Positions 54,093 to 62,954 of a stretch of 64,000 bases of DNA are shown here, in pieces. The position numbers and the translations under genes are program-made. The stretch covers positions 186,001-250,000 of the forward strand of contig NZ_LIVT01000007.1 of assembly GCF_001905905.1 (NCBI RefSeq), in the 5' to 3' direction. How positions within the stretch are numbered: the stretch's first letter is position 1; each line of letters starts with the position of its first letter. This DNA is from Streptomyces sp. CB02366. GTDB lineage: Bacteria > Actinomycetota > Actinomycetes > Streptomycetales > Streptomycetaceae. A model generated the notes under the pieces. It was not told where the DNA came from and made no database searches. It saw only the letters and a program-made list of their open reading frames with translations.

Positions 54093-55598
54093 GTGCTGAA
54101 GAAGGTGTTCGTGGCGCCGGATCCGGGGCGGATACGGCTGCGCTTCGCCTCCCGCGCCGTGATCGGCATCGGTCTCGCGGTCGCGCTGTGCGGGCTTGTC
54201 GGGCATTCGCTGGAGGCGGCCGTCACCGGCGGACTCGCGGCTCTGCTCGCCCTCTTCACCGTGACCGACCCGACGGTGCGCGGACAGGCGGTCACCACTG
54301 CCCTGCTCCCCGTCGCCGGGCTGCCCGTCCTCGCCCTCGCCGCCGCGCTGCACGACGTGCCGGTCGCCCGCGACCTCAGCTTCCTCGCCGTGATGGGGGC
54401 GGGCGTGCACGCCCGCCGCTGGGGGCCCCGCGGGCACGCGCTGGGCGTCTTCGCGTTCATGATGTTCTTCGCCGCCCAGTTCCTCCACACCGTGCCCGCT
54501 CAGCTGCCCGAGCTGTACGCCGCCGTGGCGTTGTCACTGGGCGTCGCCTCCACCGTGCGCTTCGGCCTGTGGTGCTACGAGCGGCGGCTGCCCGTCCCGG
54601 CGTCGCCCGCTCCGCCGGAGATCGGCGGCCGGTTGCGTGTCACCACCCGGCAGGCGGTCCAAGCCACCCTGGGCGGGGCCTTCGCGCTGGGCCTGGGGCA
54701 GGCGCTGTCCGACCAGCGGTGGTACTGGGCGGTCGGTGCGACCTGGTGGGTCTTCGTCAACACGACCTCGCGCGGCGAGACGCTCGTGCGGGGATTCCGC
54801 CGGGTCCTGGGGACCGTGATCGGTATCGCCTCCGGTTTCGCCGTGGCCATCCCGCTCGACGGCGCGGCCGCCCCGACCGCTGTCGTCGTCGCGGTCGGCG
54901 TCTTCGGCATCTTCTACACGGCGGCGGTCTCGTACAGCTGGATGATGTTCTTCGTGACGGTCATGGCCGGCATGCTCTACGGGGCGCTGGGGGTCCTCGA
55001 CGAGGCGCTGCTCTGGCTGCGCGTCGCGGAGACCGCCGTCGGGGCGCTCGGCGCGGCGCTCGCCGTGCTGCTGGTCCTTCCCGTCACGACGCACGCGACG
55101 ACCCATTCCTGGATCCAGCGCGCACTGAGCTGTGTCCACGCGTGCACGGCCCAGGCCGCAGCCCGGCTCGCCGGCGCTCCGGGCGCCGACCCCGAGCCCC
55201 ACATCGCCGAGCTCGAACTCCTGCTGGGGCGGGTACGGCTCTCCCTCGCGCCCCTGGTCCACCCCCTCAACCCGCTCCGCGCCCGCAAGGCCCGCGCCCG
55301 CAAGGTCCTGGCTCTCCTCGACGACTGCGCCCGCGAGGTCCGCGGCCTGGCTCTCGTCGCGGCCGACCCGGACGCCTCGCACGACGACCGCCTGACGGCC
55401 GCCTGCTGGCGGGTCCGGTCCGCGGTCGAGGTCCTCACCTCCTCCCGGCCCGGCACGATCCCGCCCGCATCCGCCCACGCGCACCGCTCCACCGCGGCGG
55501 ACCCCGCCCTCGCCCACATCCATGACCTGGAACGCGCCCTCGCCGAACTCGTGAGCCCGCTCAGCCACGCTCCTTACGCGGCCTCGATGAACACCTGA
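54093..55598 (+). CDS. FUSC family (fusaric acid resistance/aromatic exporter) membrane protein
   Basis: A 501-residue protein with two blocks of about four to five membrane spans separated by a soluble segment, and a helical C-terminal cytoplasmic tail. The first block has AVIGIGLAVALCGLVGHSLE and ALLALFTVTDPTVRGQ; the second has GRLRVTTRQAVQATLGGAFA, the FUSC-type VGATWWVFVNTTSRGETLVRGFRRVLGT and YSWMMFFVTVMAG. Proteins of this type export aromatic carboxylic acids or provide resistance to fusaric acid. GTG at 54093 follows AAGGGG. It is divergent from the Lrp regulator gene and is its probable target. Confidence 0.85.
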   Translation: MLKKVFVAPDPGRIRLRFASRAVIGIGLAVALCGLVGHSLEAAVTGGLAALLALFTVTDPTVRGQAVTTALLPVAGLPVLALAAALHDVPVARDLSFLAVMGAGVHARRWGPRGHALGVFAFMMFFAAQFLHTVPAQLPELYAAVALSLGVASTVRFGLWCYERRLPVPASPAPPEIGGRLRVTTRQAVQATLGGAFALGLGQALSDQRWYWAVGATWWVFVNTTSRGETLVRGFRRVLGTVIGIASGFAVAIPLDGAAAPTAVVVAVGVFGIFYTAAVSYSWMMFFVTVMAGMLYGALGVLDEALLWLRVAETAVGALGAALAVLLVLPVTTHATTHSWIQRALSCVHACTAQAAARLAGAPGADPEPHIAELELLLGRVRLSLAPLVHPLNPLRARKARARKVLALLDDCAREVRGLALVAADPDASHDDRLTAACWRVRSAVEVLTSSRPGTIPPASAHAHRSTAADPALAHIHDLERALAELVSPLSHAPYAASMNT

Positions 55599-55740
55599 AG
55601 TCCGCCGCCGCACCCGGCCGGCCGGCCCGGGGGCGTCTCCGCCTTTCCCCGTCCCGGAAGCCTGCACAGGGCTCCGGAGCCCAGGAGGCCGCTCGCCGCG
55701 CGGGGCGTCCCTCTCCGTACCGGCGCGGGGGGTGGTCCGG

Positions 55741-56124
55741 TCAGCCGGCGGCGAAGCGGCGGCGGGCGGTCTCGATGTGGGCGAGGTACTGGTGGGTCCA
55801 GGCGCACATGCCGTCGATCGTCACGCGCAGGGCCTGTCCCGCCTCGGTGAGGGTGTACTCGACGCGCGGGGGCACGACGGGATGGACCGTGCGCACGACC
55901 AGTCCGTTGCGCTCCAGCATGCGGAGGTTCTGGGTGAGCATCTTGTGGCTGATGCCCTCGATCCCGTCCCGCAGGGTGCTGAAGCGGGCGGTGCGGCCGC
56001 CGATGGTCTCGATGATCAGCAAGGCCCACTTGTTGGCGATGTCCGAGAAGACCTCCCGCGCCAGGGAGTCGGCGCGGCTCAGGTCCGTCTGATCGGGCGA
56101 GCCCGGGTAGGGCGTGGTCACCAT
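55741..56124 (-). CDS. HxlR family transcriptional regulator
   Basis: A 127-residue winged-helix protein: FSDIANKWALLIIETIGGRT, then RFSTLRDGIEGISHKMLTQN, then LRMLERNGLVVRTVHPVVPP and VEYTLTEAGQALRVTID. HxlR regulators respond to aldehydes, disulfide stress or electrophiles. The redox cysteine near position 10-20 seen in some members is absent; the only Cys is near residue 107. It is divergent from the RidA gene with a 146-base gap, AT-richer than the neighbourhood, which likely contains its operator. Confidence 0.92.
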   Translation of the reverse strand: MVTTPYPGSPDQTDLSRADSLAREVFSDIANKWALLIIETIGGRTARFSTLRDGIEGISHKMLTQNLRMLERNGLVVRTVHPVVPPRVEYTLTEAGQALRVTIDGMCAWTHQYLAHIETARRRFAAG

Positions 56125-56270
56125 CAGGTTCCTCCGTTACGAAAAAGTGCGTTCTTCCAGCACAGCGCACAGTTTCCTATGGTTACCGAGTATCCACAAG
56201 AGACCGGGAAGGGCCCGGTCCGGTGGGCGCGGGCCCGCGAGCCCCCCGCACGTACGGAGAATCGACGCTC

Positions 56271-56738
56271 ATGACCATCACCCTGGTGAACCCCGACGGA
56301 CTGCCGAAGACCGACGCCTACCGCCAGGTCTCCATCGCCACCGGATCGCGGCTGGTTTTTGTTGCTGGACAGGTCTCCTGGGACGCCGAGGGGCGCACCG
56401 TCGGGGCGGGCGATCTCGCCGCCCAGGTCGAGCAGAGCTACCTCAACGTCGCCACCGCCCTGGCCGGGGCCGACGCCTCCTTCGCCGACGTGGTGAAGCT
56501 GACCGTCTACGTCGTCGACTGGACGCCCGACAAGATGGCCGCCTTCGGTGAGGGCGTGGCCCGGGCCGCCGCGAAGCTGGGCGTCCCCGTCCCCGTTCCC
56601 CCGGGCACCCTGATCGGCGTCGCGGCCCTCTCCTCGCCCGACCACCTCGTCGAGATCGAAGCCACCGCCGTCCTCGGCCGACGGGCGGTCGAGGGGGCGC
56701 GGCGTGGGGAACGCCCACCGTTGAACGGCCTGGCGTGA
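56271..56738 (+). CDS. RidA family (YjgF/YER057c/UK114) protein
   Basis: A 155-residue RidA-type protein. The fold marks VFVAGQVSWDAEGRTVGAGD, DLAAQVEQSYLNVATALAGADAS and VVKLTVYVVDWTPDKM are present, with GTLIGVAALSSPDHLVEIEATAV toward the end; the arginine in the canonical active site (usually RxxxxV) is replaced, so activity against 2-iminoacids is uncertain. Canonical RidA hydrolyses reactive enamines/imines from PLP enzymes in the cytoplasm. It is divergently arranged with HxlR and probably controlled by it. The frame extends 16 codons upstream, but ATG at 56271 begins the family-like sequence. Confidence 0.85.
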   Translation: MTITLVNPDGLPKTDAYRQVSIATGSRLVFVAGQVSWDAEGRTVGAGDLAAQVEQSYLNVATALAGADASFADVVKLTVYVVDWTPDKMAAFGEGVARAAAKLGVPVPVPPGTLIGVAALSSPDHLVEIEATAVLGRRAVEGARRGERPPLNGLA

Positions 56739-56773
56739 GGCCGTCGGGCGCACGGGCCGCGCCGGAAGAAACG

Positions 56774-56808
56774 CAGGCCCGTCCCGCGTCGGACGCGGGA
56801 CGGGCCTG
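56774..56808. terminator. Strong bidirectional terminator
   Basis: A perfect palindromic hairpin of 17-base arms with a one-base centre (a physical stem of about 15 pairs and a CGG loop) in the 135-base gap between the convergent RidA and S8 protease genes. Confidence 0.85.
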
Positions 56809-56873
56809 GGCGTTCGGAACCAGGAAGAGGTCACGAACGGCTCAGAGGCGGGCAGGGATCACGAACGGACGGT

Positions 56874-59800
56874 TCACGAAAGGTCGGGGCGTTCGGTGAC
56901 CCGGATGGAGTTCACCAGCGTCCTGCCCTTGCCCGAGACGAAGCGGACGTTCAGCTCGCCGTCGGCGACCTCCACCGTGTAGGTCCGCTGCAGGGCCTTG
57001 TACGACCCGGCCTCCCGGGCGATGTCCAGGCTCGGCTCGACCTCCGTGCGTTCCGCGATCACGTCGAAGACCCGTGCGGTCGGCCTGGTCGAGGACAGCT
57101 CCGCGAAGTCCAGCTCCACGGTGTACACGCCGTTCGGGACGTTGCCGAAGCGGTACTCGTACATGCCCTCGCGGGCCGTCGTGAACCGCTGGGGGTCCTG
57201 GGTACCGCTGATCTTCTGCCTGGTGGACGTCGTCTTCGACGTGCCGAGATACCCGGACGAACCGGTGAACGGCCGGTCCGGCTGCCAGCTGTCGCCGTTC
57301 GTGTCCGTCGAGGAGGAGCCGGCGCCGCTGTCGAGCGCCTGCTGGTAGCCGGGGACGACCAGCGTCACCGGAACCTTGATCTCCGGGCTGCGTCCGCTGT
57401 CGGAACGCACCAGCAGCTCCGCAGACAGGACGGTGCCGGGTGCGTGGCCCGACGTGTCGAAGCGGAGCGTCGCCTTCTGCCGGGCTCCCTGCGCGAGGTC
57501 GCCCTCGGCGGGGGAGACCGTGAGCCACGGTACGTCCTGCGCCGCGCCCCCGACGGCTTCGGCGATCGTGTACGGGGTCGGGGCGCCGGTGTTGGCCAGG
57601 GTCACCGACCGTTCCCGGGTCCGGTCGGTCGGGGCGACGACGGTGACCCGGTCCTGGTCGAGCGCGACCCGGCCCGTGGCCAGGGCCGTGCTCGCGTCGG
57701 CCACCCGGCCCGCCTCCACGGCGACGGTCTTCTTGTCACCGGTGTAACCCGCGGCCGCGAACGCGAGCGTGTGCGTGCCCGTGCCCAACTGCAGCGCGTA
57801 CCTGCCGTCGGAGCCCGTCGTGGTGCTCGTCGAACCCGCGGTCACCTCGGCGCCGGACACGGGGCCGCCGTCGTTGCCGTCCTTGACCGTGCCCAGCACG
57901 ACACCGGACTTCGTCGTACGGAAGGCGACGCCGAGGCCGTCGGAGAGCGCCTCCGCGTTGTAGGAGTACTCGAGGGCGTCCGTGCCCGTCGCGTTCTCGA
58001 CGCCGACCGTGGCGCTCCGGCCGGTGGAGTAGCCGCCGGAGGCGTCGGAGAGGTCCTTGTACCGGTAGGTGACCGAACCGTTCTCCCCGATCTCGGCGGA
58101 GAAGGAGAACGGGGCGTCCTGGTCGTACCAGCTGACGACGTCACGCCACTCGACGACGAACGTCCGGTTGGGGTACGCGCCCTTGACCGCGGTGTAGACG
58201 CCGCCGGCGTCGGGGCGGACCAGCAGGTCGTCCCAGAACGGGTAGAGCGCCGCGTTCGGGGTGGCGGTGCGGGGCAGCGCGGTGTTGGCGTTGCTGGAGT
58301 TCGCCGCGGCGAAGTTCAGGTAGCCGTTGGTGCTGACCCAGGCCGACCGGTGGGTCTCGCCGTAGAACGGGACCGAGAACGGCAGGTCGATCTTGACGTT
58401 GGCGGCGTCGCCGCTCAGGTTCAGCTTGTCGGCGCCGGCCACCCAGGGCTCGGCTCCGGCGGCGCAGGCGGTGCCGAATCCGTCGACACGGTCGGGCAGG
58501 CGCACGTCGGCGACCGTGTCACCGGACACCGGCACCTGCGCGCTTCCCGGGGACACGCAGCGGGATCCGTGCGTGGCGTTCACCGTGTACGTGCCGTGCG
58601 GCAGAGTCGCCCGGTACCGGCCCTGGGCGTCGGCGGTGGCGGTCACGGGGGTGCCGGCGAACGACAACTCGGCACCGGCCGCGGGGCCCGCCGAGGACGT
58701 GACGGTCCCGGTCACCTTCGCGGACGGAGCGGCCACGAGGGAGAAGTCCCGCACGGTGTTCCGGTCCGCGGTGACGGTTTCGGTTCCGGCCGCGTCGGTG
58801 TGCCCGAACTTCCTGACCGTCAGGGCGTAGTCGCCCACGGACAGGGCGGGGAAGCTGTACGAACCGTCGGCGCCGGTGACGGCGGTACGGTCGATCGGTC
58901 CGTCGGCGACGACCTGGGCGCCCGCGACGGTTTCGGCGCCAGAGGTCACGGTGCCGCTCAGGGAACCGGTCGCGCCGCGCGGGGCGTCGCTCACCGCGGC
59001 GAAGGCGTCGAGCCGGCCCTCACCGAAGACGTTGTTGTCGTCCTCGGTCCCGCCGCAGGTCAGGGCGGACACGTTGATCGAGGTGTCGTCGAGGAGTGCT
59101 TCGGTGGCCGCGACGTCGCCGTGCAGGGACGCCGAAGCGGACCAGACCAGCGCGACGGCGCCCGCGGTGTGCGGGGAGGCCATCGACGTACCGCTGAGCG
59201 CGCTGTAACCGCCGCCGGTGTAGGCGGAGCGGATGTTCACGCCGGGGGCGGCCAGGTTCGGCTTGACGGTGCCGTTCTCGCCCGTACCGCGTGAGGAGAA
59301 GCTCGCGATGGCGTTGTTGCTGTCGAACGCGCCGCTCGCGTAGCTGCTGATGTAGGAGCCGGGGGAGCCCGCCGTGTTGCAGCCGGGACCGCTGTTGCCG
59401 TTGGAGAACGCGGGGAAGATGCCCGCGGTCCGCCAAGAGGTCACGATCTCCTGGTACCAGGAGTCCTGGGCGCTCGATCCCCAGGAGTTGTTCACGATGT
59501 CGGGGGCCAGGTCCGGCCGGGGGTCGGCGCCGCTCGCGTCGGTCGGCGCGACGATCCACTGTCCGGAGGCGAGCAGGGACTCGCGGGAACAGCCACTGCT
59601 CTCGCAGCCCTTGGCGGCGATCCAGGTGGCGCCGGGCGCGACACCGACCTGGTTGCCGTTGCCGTCGTCACCGACCATGGTGCCCATGGTGTGGGTGCCG
59701 TGGCCGTTGTTGTCGCACGGGTTGTCGCCGGCGCACACGTCGGCCGGGTCGAACCAGTTGTAGGCGTGGGAGAAGGAGCCGTCGGCGTTGCGCCCCCGGT

Positions 59801-60431
59801 ACTGCTTGACGAGCGCGGGGTGGTCGTACTGGACGCCGCTGTCGATGTTGGCGATGACGACGCCCTCGCCGCGCACGCCGTACGTGCTCCACACCTGCGG
59901 GGCGTTGATCCGGTCGACGCCCCACTCGATACCGTTGACGGTCGGTTCGTCCTCGCCCTCGACCGGTTCGTCGAGCTTGATCGTCTGGTCGGCCTCGATG
60001 GACTCGACCCCGGGTAACTCAGCGATCTTCGTGGCGAGTCCGAGGTCGCCGACGACCTTGACGGAGTTGTCGATCCAGTACGGGACGGCGTCGGCCCCGG
60101 CGCCCCGGGCCGCCCTGAGGACGTCAGCCTGGCTCTCCTGCGCGACCTTCTTCTTGGCCGTGAGCACCGCCCTGGCCTTGTCCGTCTTGTTCTGCGCGCG
60201 TTCGGCGGCGGACAGTTCGGCGTCCTCGCTCATGACGACCCAGAAGGTGCTCTTGCCCTTCTCCTCCAACTGCTCGATCAGCTTCTGCTGGGCTTTGAGG
60301 CTCAGAAGCTCCTGCGCCGTGGCGGGGGCGGGCTCACCGGCCGCCGCGGTTCCGGCGCCCCAGGGCAGCAGTACCAGCGCTGTCAGGGAAGCCAGGGCGA
60401 CCCGGCGTGGGGATCTTCGAAACGGTGCCAT
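56874..60431 (-). CDS. Large secreted S8 (subtilisin-like) serine peptidase
   Basis: An 1185-residue exported protease. Residues 1-32 are a signal peptide (MAPFRRSPRRVALASLTALV, ending AAAAG). A propeptide-like region to about 165 precedes the catalytic domain: Asp197 in NIDSG, His244 in NNGHGTHTMG, oxyanion Asn346 in SNGNSGPG and Ser416 in SGTSMASPHTAG. After it are two to three carboxypeptidase-regulatory-like domains (GTVTSGAETVAGAQV near 490; GTVTSSAGPAAGAELSF near 575; GTVKDGNDGGPVSGAEV near 850) and a C-terminal malectin-like region ending GKGRTLVNSIRVTERP. It is probably cleaved and acts outside the cell. Substrates are unknown. Confidence 0.92.
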   Translation of the reverse strand: MAPFRRSPRRVALASLTALVLLPWGAGTAAAGEPAPATAQELLSLKAQQKLIEQLEEKGKSTFWVVMSEDAELSAAERAQNKTDKARAVLTAKKKVAQESQADVLRAARGAGADAVPYWIDNSVKVVGDLGLATKIAELPGVESIEADQTIKLDEPVEGEDEPTVNGIEWGVDRINAPQVWSTYGVRGEGVVIANIDSGVQYDHPALVKQYRGRNADGSFSHAYNWFDPADVCAGDNPCDNNGHGTHTMGTMVGDDGNGNQVGVAPGATWIAAKGCESSGCSRESLLASGQWIVAPTDASGADPRPDLAPDIVNNSWGSSAQDSWYQEIVTSWRTAGIFPAFSNGNSGPGCNTAGSPGSYISSYASGAFDSNNAIASFSSRGTGENGTVKPNLAAPGVNIRSAYTGGGYSALSGTSMASPHTAGAVALVWSASASLHGDVAATEALLDDTSINVSALTCGGTEDDNNVFGEGRLDAFAAVSDAPRGATGSLSGTVTSGAETVAGAQVVADGPIDRTAVTGADGSYSFPALSVGDYALTVRKFGHTDAAGTETVTADRNTVRDFSLVAAPSAKVTGTVTSSAGPAAGAELSFAGTPVTATADAQGRYRATLPHGTYTVNATHGSRCVSPGSAQVPVSGDTVADVRLPDRVDGFGTACAAGAEPWVAGADKLNLSGDAANVKIDLPFSVPFYGETHRSAWVSTNGYLNFAAANSSNANTALPRTATPNAALYPFWDDLLVRPDAGGVYTAVKGAYPNRTFVVEWRDVVSWYDQDAPFSFSAEIGENGSVTYRYKDLSDASGGYSTGRSATVGVENATGTDALEYSYNAEALSDGLGVAFRTTKSGVVLGTVKDGNDGGPVSGAEVTAGSTSTTTGSDGRYALQLGTGTHTLAFAAAGYTGDKKTVAVEAGRVADASTALATGRVALDQDRVTVVAPTDRTRERSVTLANTGAPTPYTIAEAVGGAAQDVPWLTVSPAEGDLAQGARQKATLRFDTSGHAPGTVLSAELLVRSDSGRSPEIKVPVTLVVPGYQQALDSGAGSSSTDTNGDSWQPDRPFTGSSGYLGTSKTTSTRQKISGTQDPQRFTTAREGMYEYRFGNVPNGVYTVELDFAELSSTRPTARVFDVIAERTEVEPSLDIAREAGSYKALQRTYTVEVADGELNVRFVSGKGRTLVNSIRVTERPDLS

Positions 60432-60859
60432 GAGTCTCCTCGGTATGCGGGGTGGCGGAGGTCCGCGAGATCTTCACGGGCTGCCGTACCACCGGGCGCG
60501 ACATGTCACTCAGGGATGACGGGGGTGTGCGGAAAGTGACGGAGTCAAAGATGCCCATGTTGCTTCGTGCATGACAAGAGGGCGGTGGCCCCTTCTGCGG
60601 TGCGGGAGAACGGCGCGCGGCTTCGCCCGTTGACCGCGCTCCAGGCGCCGGGGAGGCGGACGGCCCGAGCCGGGGCCCGGGCCGCGTCCGGGCGACGCCT
60701 CCCGCCCGGTGGATCGGACCGGCGACCCGTACGCCGACCGTGACCGTTCGGCGCCCGATGCGGCTGTGAGGCGTGGGCGTGAACCGGGGCGGCCGGGCCG
60801 GGGCCGGCGCCCCGGCGCGAACGCCCGACGGTCGTACGGGGGCACCGCCCGGCCCGCGG
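60432..60859. other. Intergenic region ahead of the protease
   Basis: 428 bases between the protease start and the P450 stop, both minus strand. A candidate terminator for the P450 lies at 60797-60816. The part near 60500-60570 is AT-richer and probably holds the protease promoter, but no clear -35/-10 pair stands out. Confidence 0.45.
60797..60816 (-). terminator. Possible hairpin after the P450 gene
   Basis: Eight-base arms GCCGGGGC and GCCCCGGC around CGGC, 43 bases beyond the P450 stop. The sequence is very GC-rich, so a chance hairpin cannot be excluded. Confidence 0.35.
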
Positions 60860-62092
60860 TCAGCCGGCCGCCGGTCGCAGCCGTACCGGCAGGGTCTGGT
60901 GGCCGTTGCTGATCAGGGAGGGGAGGGGCTTCAGTTCGGCTGCGGGGACGGCCAGTTCCGCGTCGGGGAAGCGGTCGAAGAACTGCTGGAGCGCCGTGAC
61001 GACCTCCAGACGGGCCAAGGGGGCGCCGAGACAGAAGTGGACTCCGTGGCCGAAGGCCAGGTGGTCCTTGGTCGGGCGGGTGAGGTCGAAGGCGTCGGCG
61101 GTCCCGCCGTGCCAGTCGGGGTGGCGGTTGGCGGCGGCGTAGGAGGCGAGGATCGCGTCGCCACGGGCGATCTTCCCGCCGTCGGGCAGCGGGATGTCCG
61201 AGAGGGCGTAGCGCAGCGGCAGGTGCTTGACGGCGGGCTCGTGGCGCAGGGTCTCCTCGACCACACTGCTCCAGTCGGCGCGGCCGGCCCGCAGGTGGGC
61301 GAGTTGGGCGGGATCGGCCAGCAGGGCCGTGATCGCCTGATCGATCACGTTGACCGTGGTGTCGTATCCCGCGGAGATCATCAGGAGCAGCGTGTCGCGC
61401 AGCTCGTCGTCGGTGAGGCCGCCGCCGTCGCCCTCCTCGTCGCGGGAGGTGATGAGCAGCGACGTCATGTCGTCGCCCGGCGCGGCGCGCTTGGACGCGA
61501 TCAGGGTGTCCAGGGCGTGGTACAGCCCGGCCGTGTTGGCGGCGGCCTCCTCGACGGTCAGGGTGGTGTCGAAGACGCCGTCCACCACCGCGCGGAAGCC
61601 GTCGAGCTGGTCCTCGGGTACGCCCATGAGCCGGCCGATCACCGCGATCGGCAGCGGGTAGGCCAACTCCTGGCGTAAGTCCGCCACTTCACCGGCGGGC
61701 CGGGTGGCGAGCCCGTCCAGGAGACCGCTGACGACCTCCTCCACCGAGCTGCGCAGGCCCTGGATGCGGCGGGCGCTGAACGCCGGGGCCACCATGCGGC
61801 GCAGCCGGCGGTGGTCGCCCCCGTACGCGGTGAACATGCTGTCGACCGCCACCCAGAGCGCGAGCGGCCAGGTGGCCACCGTCTCGGCGAAGGCCGGCCA
61901 GTGGGCCCTGGCGTCCTTGGAGACCTGGGAGCTGGTCAGGAGCTCCTTGAGGAGCGCGGGGTCCGTGACCGACCACGCGGTCACCCCGAGGATGTCCACC
62001 TTGGTCGCCGAGCCGCGCTCACGCAGGGCCCGGTGCTCCGCGTGGCGGTCGGATCCGGAGGGGTCGAGGACGAGTGGCGGCTGCTCGGACAT
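60860..62092 (-). CDS. Cytochrome P450
   Basis: A 410-residue class I bacterial P450, a heme monooxygenase that needs ferredoxin and reductase partners. The I-helix oxygen-binding motif is AGYDTT (241-246), the ExxR pair E280-T-L-R283, and the heme-binding loop FGHGVHFCLG with Cys354 as the thiolate ligand. ATG at 62092 follows AAGGGA and is preferred to a start five codons upstream. There is no ferredoxin gene beside it. It is a lone gene, so the substrate is unknown; the size and motifs resemble CYP105/107-type enzymes of secondary metabolism. Confidence 0.93.
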   Translation of the reverse strand: MSEQPPLVLDPSGSDRHAEHRALRERGSATKVDILGVTAWSVTDPALLKELLTSSQVSKDARAHWPAFAETVATWPLALWVAVDSMFTAYGGDHRRLRRMVAPAFSARRIQGLRSSVEEVVSGLLDGLATRPAGEVADLRQELAYPLPIAVIGRLMGVPEDQLDGFRAVVDGVFDTTLTVEEAAANTAGLYHALDTLIASKRAAPGDDMTSLLITSRDEEGDGGGLTDDELRDTLLLMISAGYDTTVNVIDQAITALLADPAQLAHLRAGRADWSSVVEETLRHEPAVKHLPLRYALSDIPLPDGGKIARGDAILASYAAANRHPDWHGGTADAFDLTRPTKDHLAFGHGVHFCLGAPLARLEVVTALQQFFDRFPDAELAVPAAELKPLPSLISNGHQTLPVRLRPAAG

Positions 62093-62954
62093 GGTGTGTC
62101 CCTTCATCGGGAGGCGGTGAGGACGAGGGGGAGGGCTCGGGCGCGCGGGGGAGGGGCCCGGCCGCCGACGCGATTCGGCAAGGACCGTGAGGTCCGTCCC
62201 GGGCGGGACGCCCGGGAGAGCACCGGCCGCCGCCCCGGCGATGAGGCGCGGGCGGGTCCGGCCGGCGGGCGGGCCGGGGCCCCGGGCCGGGTGGCGCCGC
62301 AGAGGGACCGGCGTCGGCGTCCGGCGAAGGAGGCATGACGGAACCCTAGGGCCTGTCGTCGCCCGGCGGGCGGCAGTTTGACGACAGGCCCTGAGGAGGT
62401 GGGGCCGGACCGCGCACGGGATGGCACGACTGACGGAAGGTCAAGAACGAGGAGCGGAACCGGACTCCGGCGTCGTGGCCACCGGGGCGCGGCTGGAGGA
62501 TGCCGGGCGGCGCCGAGGCCGCCCGGTGGATTCGGCGAGCACTACGTCGTCGTGACCGGCGCCGAAGGGCCCTGCGGCTCCGCCGCCCCCGAGACCGCGT
62601 TCCGCGGCGGCCCGCCTCCGGCCGCCGGACACATCGGCCGACGCGGCGCCTCGACCGGTGTCGCGGGCCCGCCCTCGGGTGGGCGGTCCGAGCACGGCCT
62701 CCCGCTTCCCGGCTGCCACCCCCCCCGCAGGGTCATGGCGGGCTCCCCCGGGGACGCGCCCGCCGCCGAACCCTCTGCCCGACGTCCCTTCCGGGGCCGC
62801 GCCCAGGGCCGCCCGGCGTGGCCTGCGGGCCCTTGGCTCCGGGCGCCACCCTCATGGCCGCATTGGTCTGGACCGCAGGGGGGTGCCTGCTACCGTCGGC
62901 CGTGAAGATCGCGGCGAGGGCGGAAGCGCGGCGACGGTGGAGAGGGGTAACGCG
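62093..62954. other. Long intergenic region with a solitary inverted repeat
   Basis: 862 bases between the divergent P450 and lactonase-like genes. The open frames are Arg/Pro/Gly-rich shadows. The only clear structure is the 13-base inverted repeat at 62348-62392. The far right end holds the ribosome site of the lactonase-like gene. Confidence 0.5.
62348..62392. repeat. Inverted repeat with 13-base perfect arms
   Basis: AGGGCCTGTCGTC at 62348-62360 and its exact reverse complement at 62380-62392, with a 19-base loop. It lies between divergent promoters where a terminator has no obvious use. The arms resemble terminal repeats of insertion sequences, so it may be a small element remnant; this is inference. 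Confidence 0.6.

Noticed and set aside
62093..62954. Possible gene in the 862-base gap
   Set aside because: Open frames there are low-complexity and lack ribosome sites and codon bias continuity.
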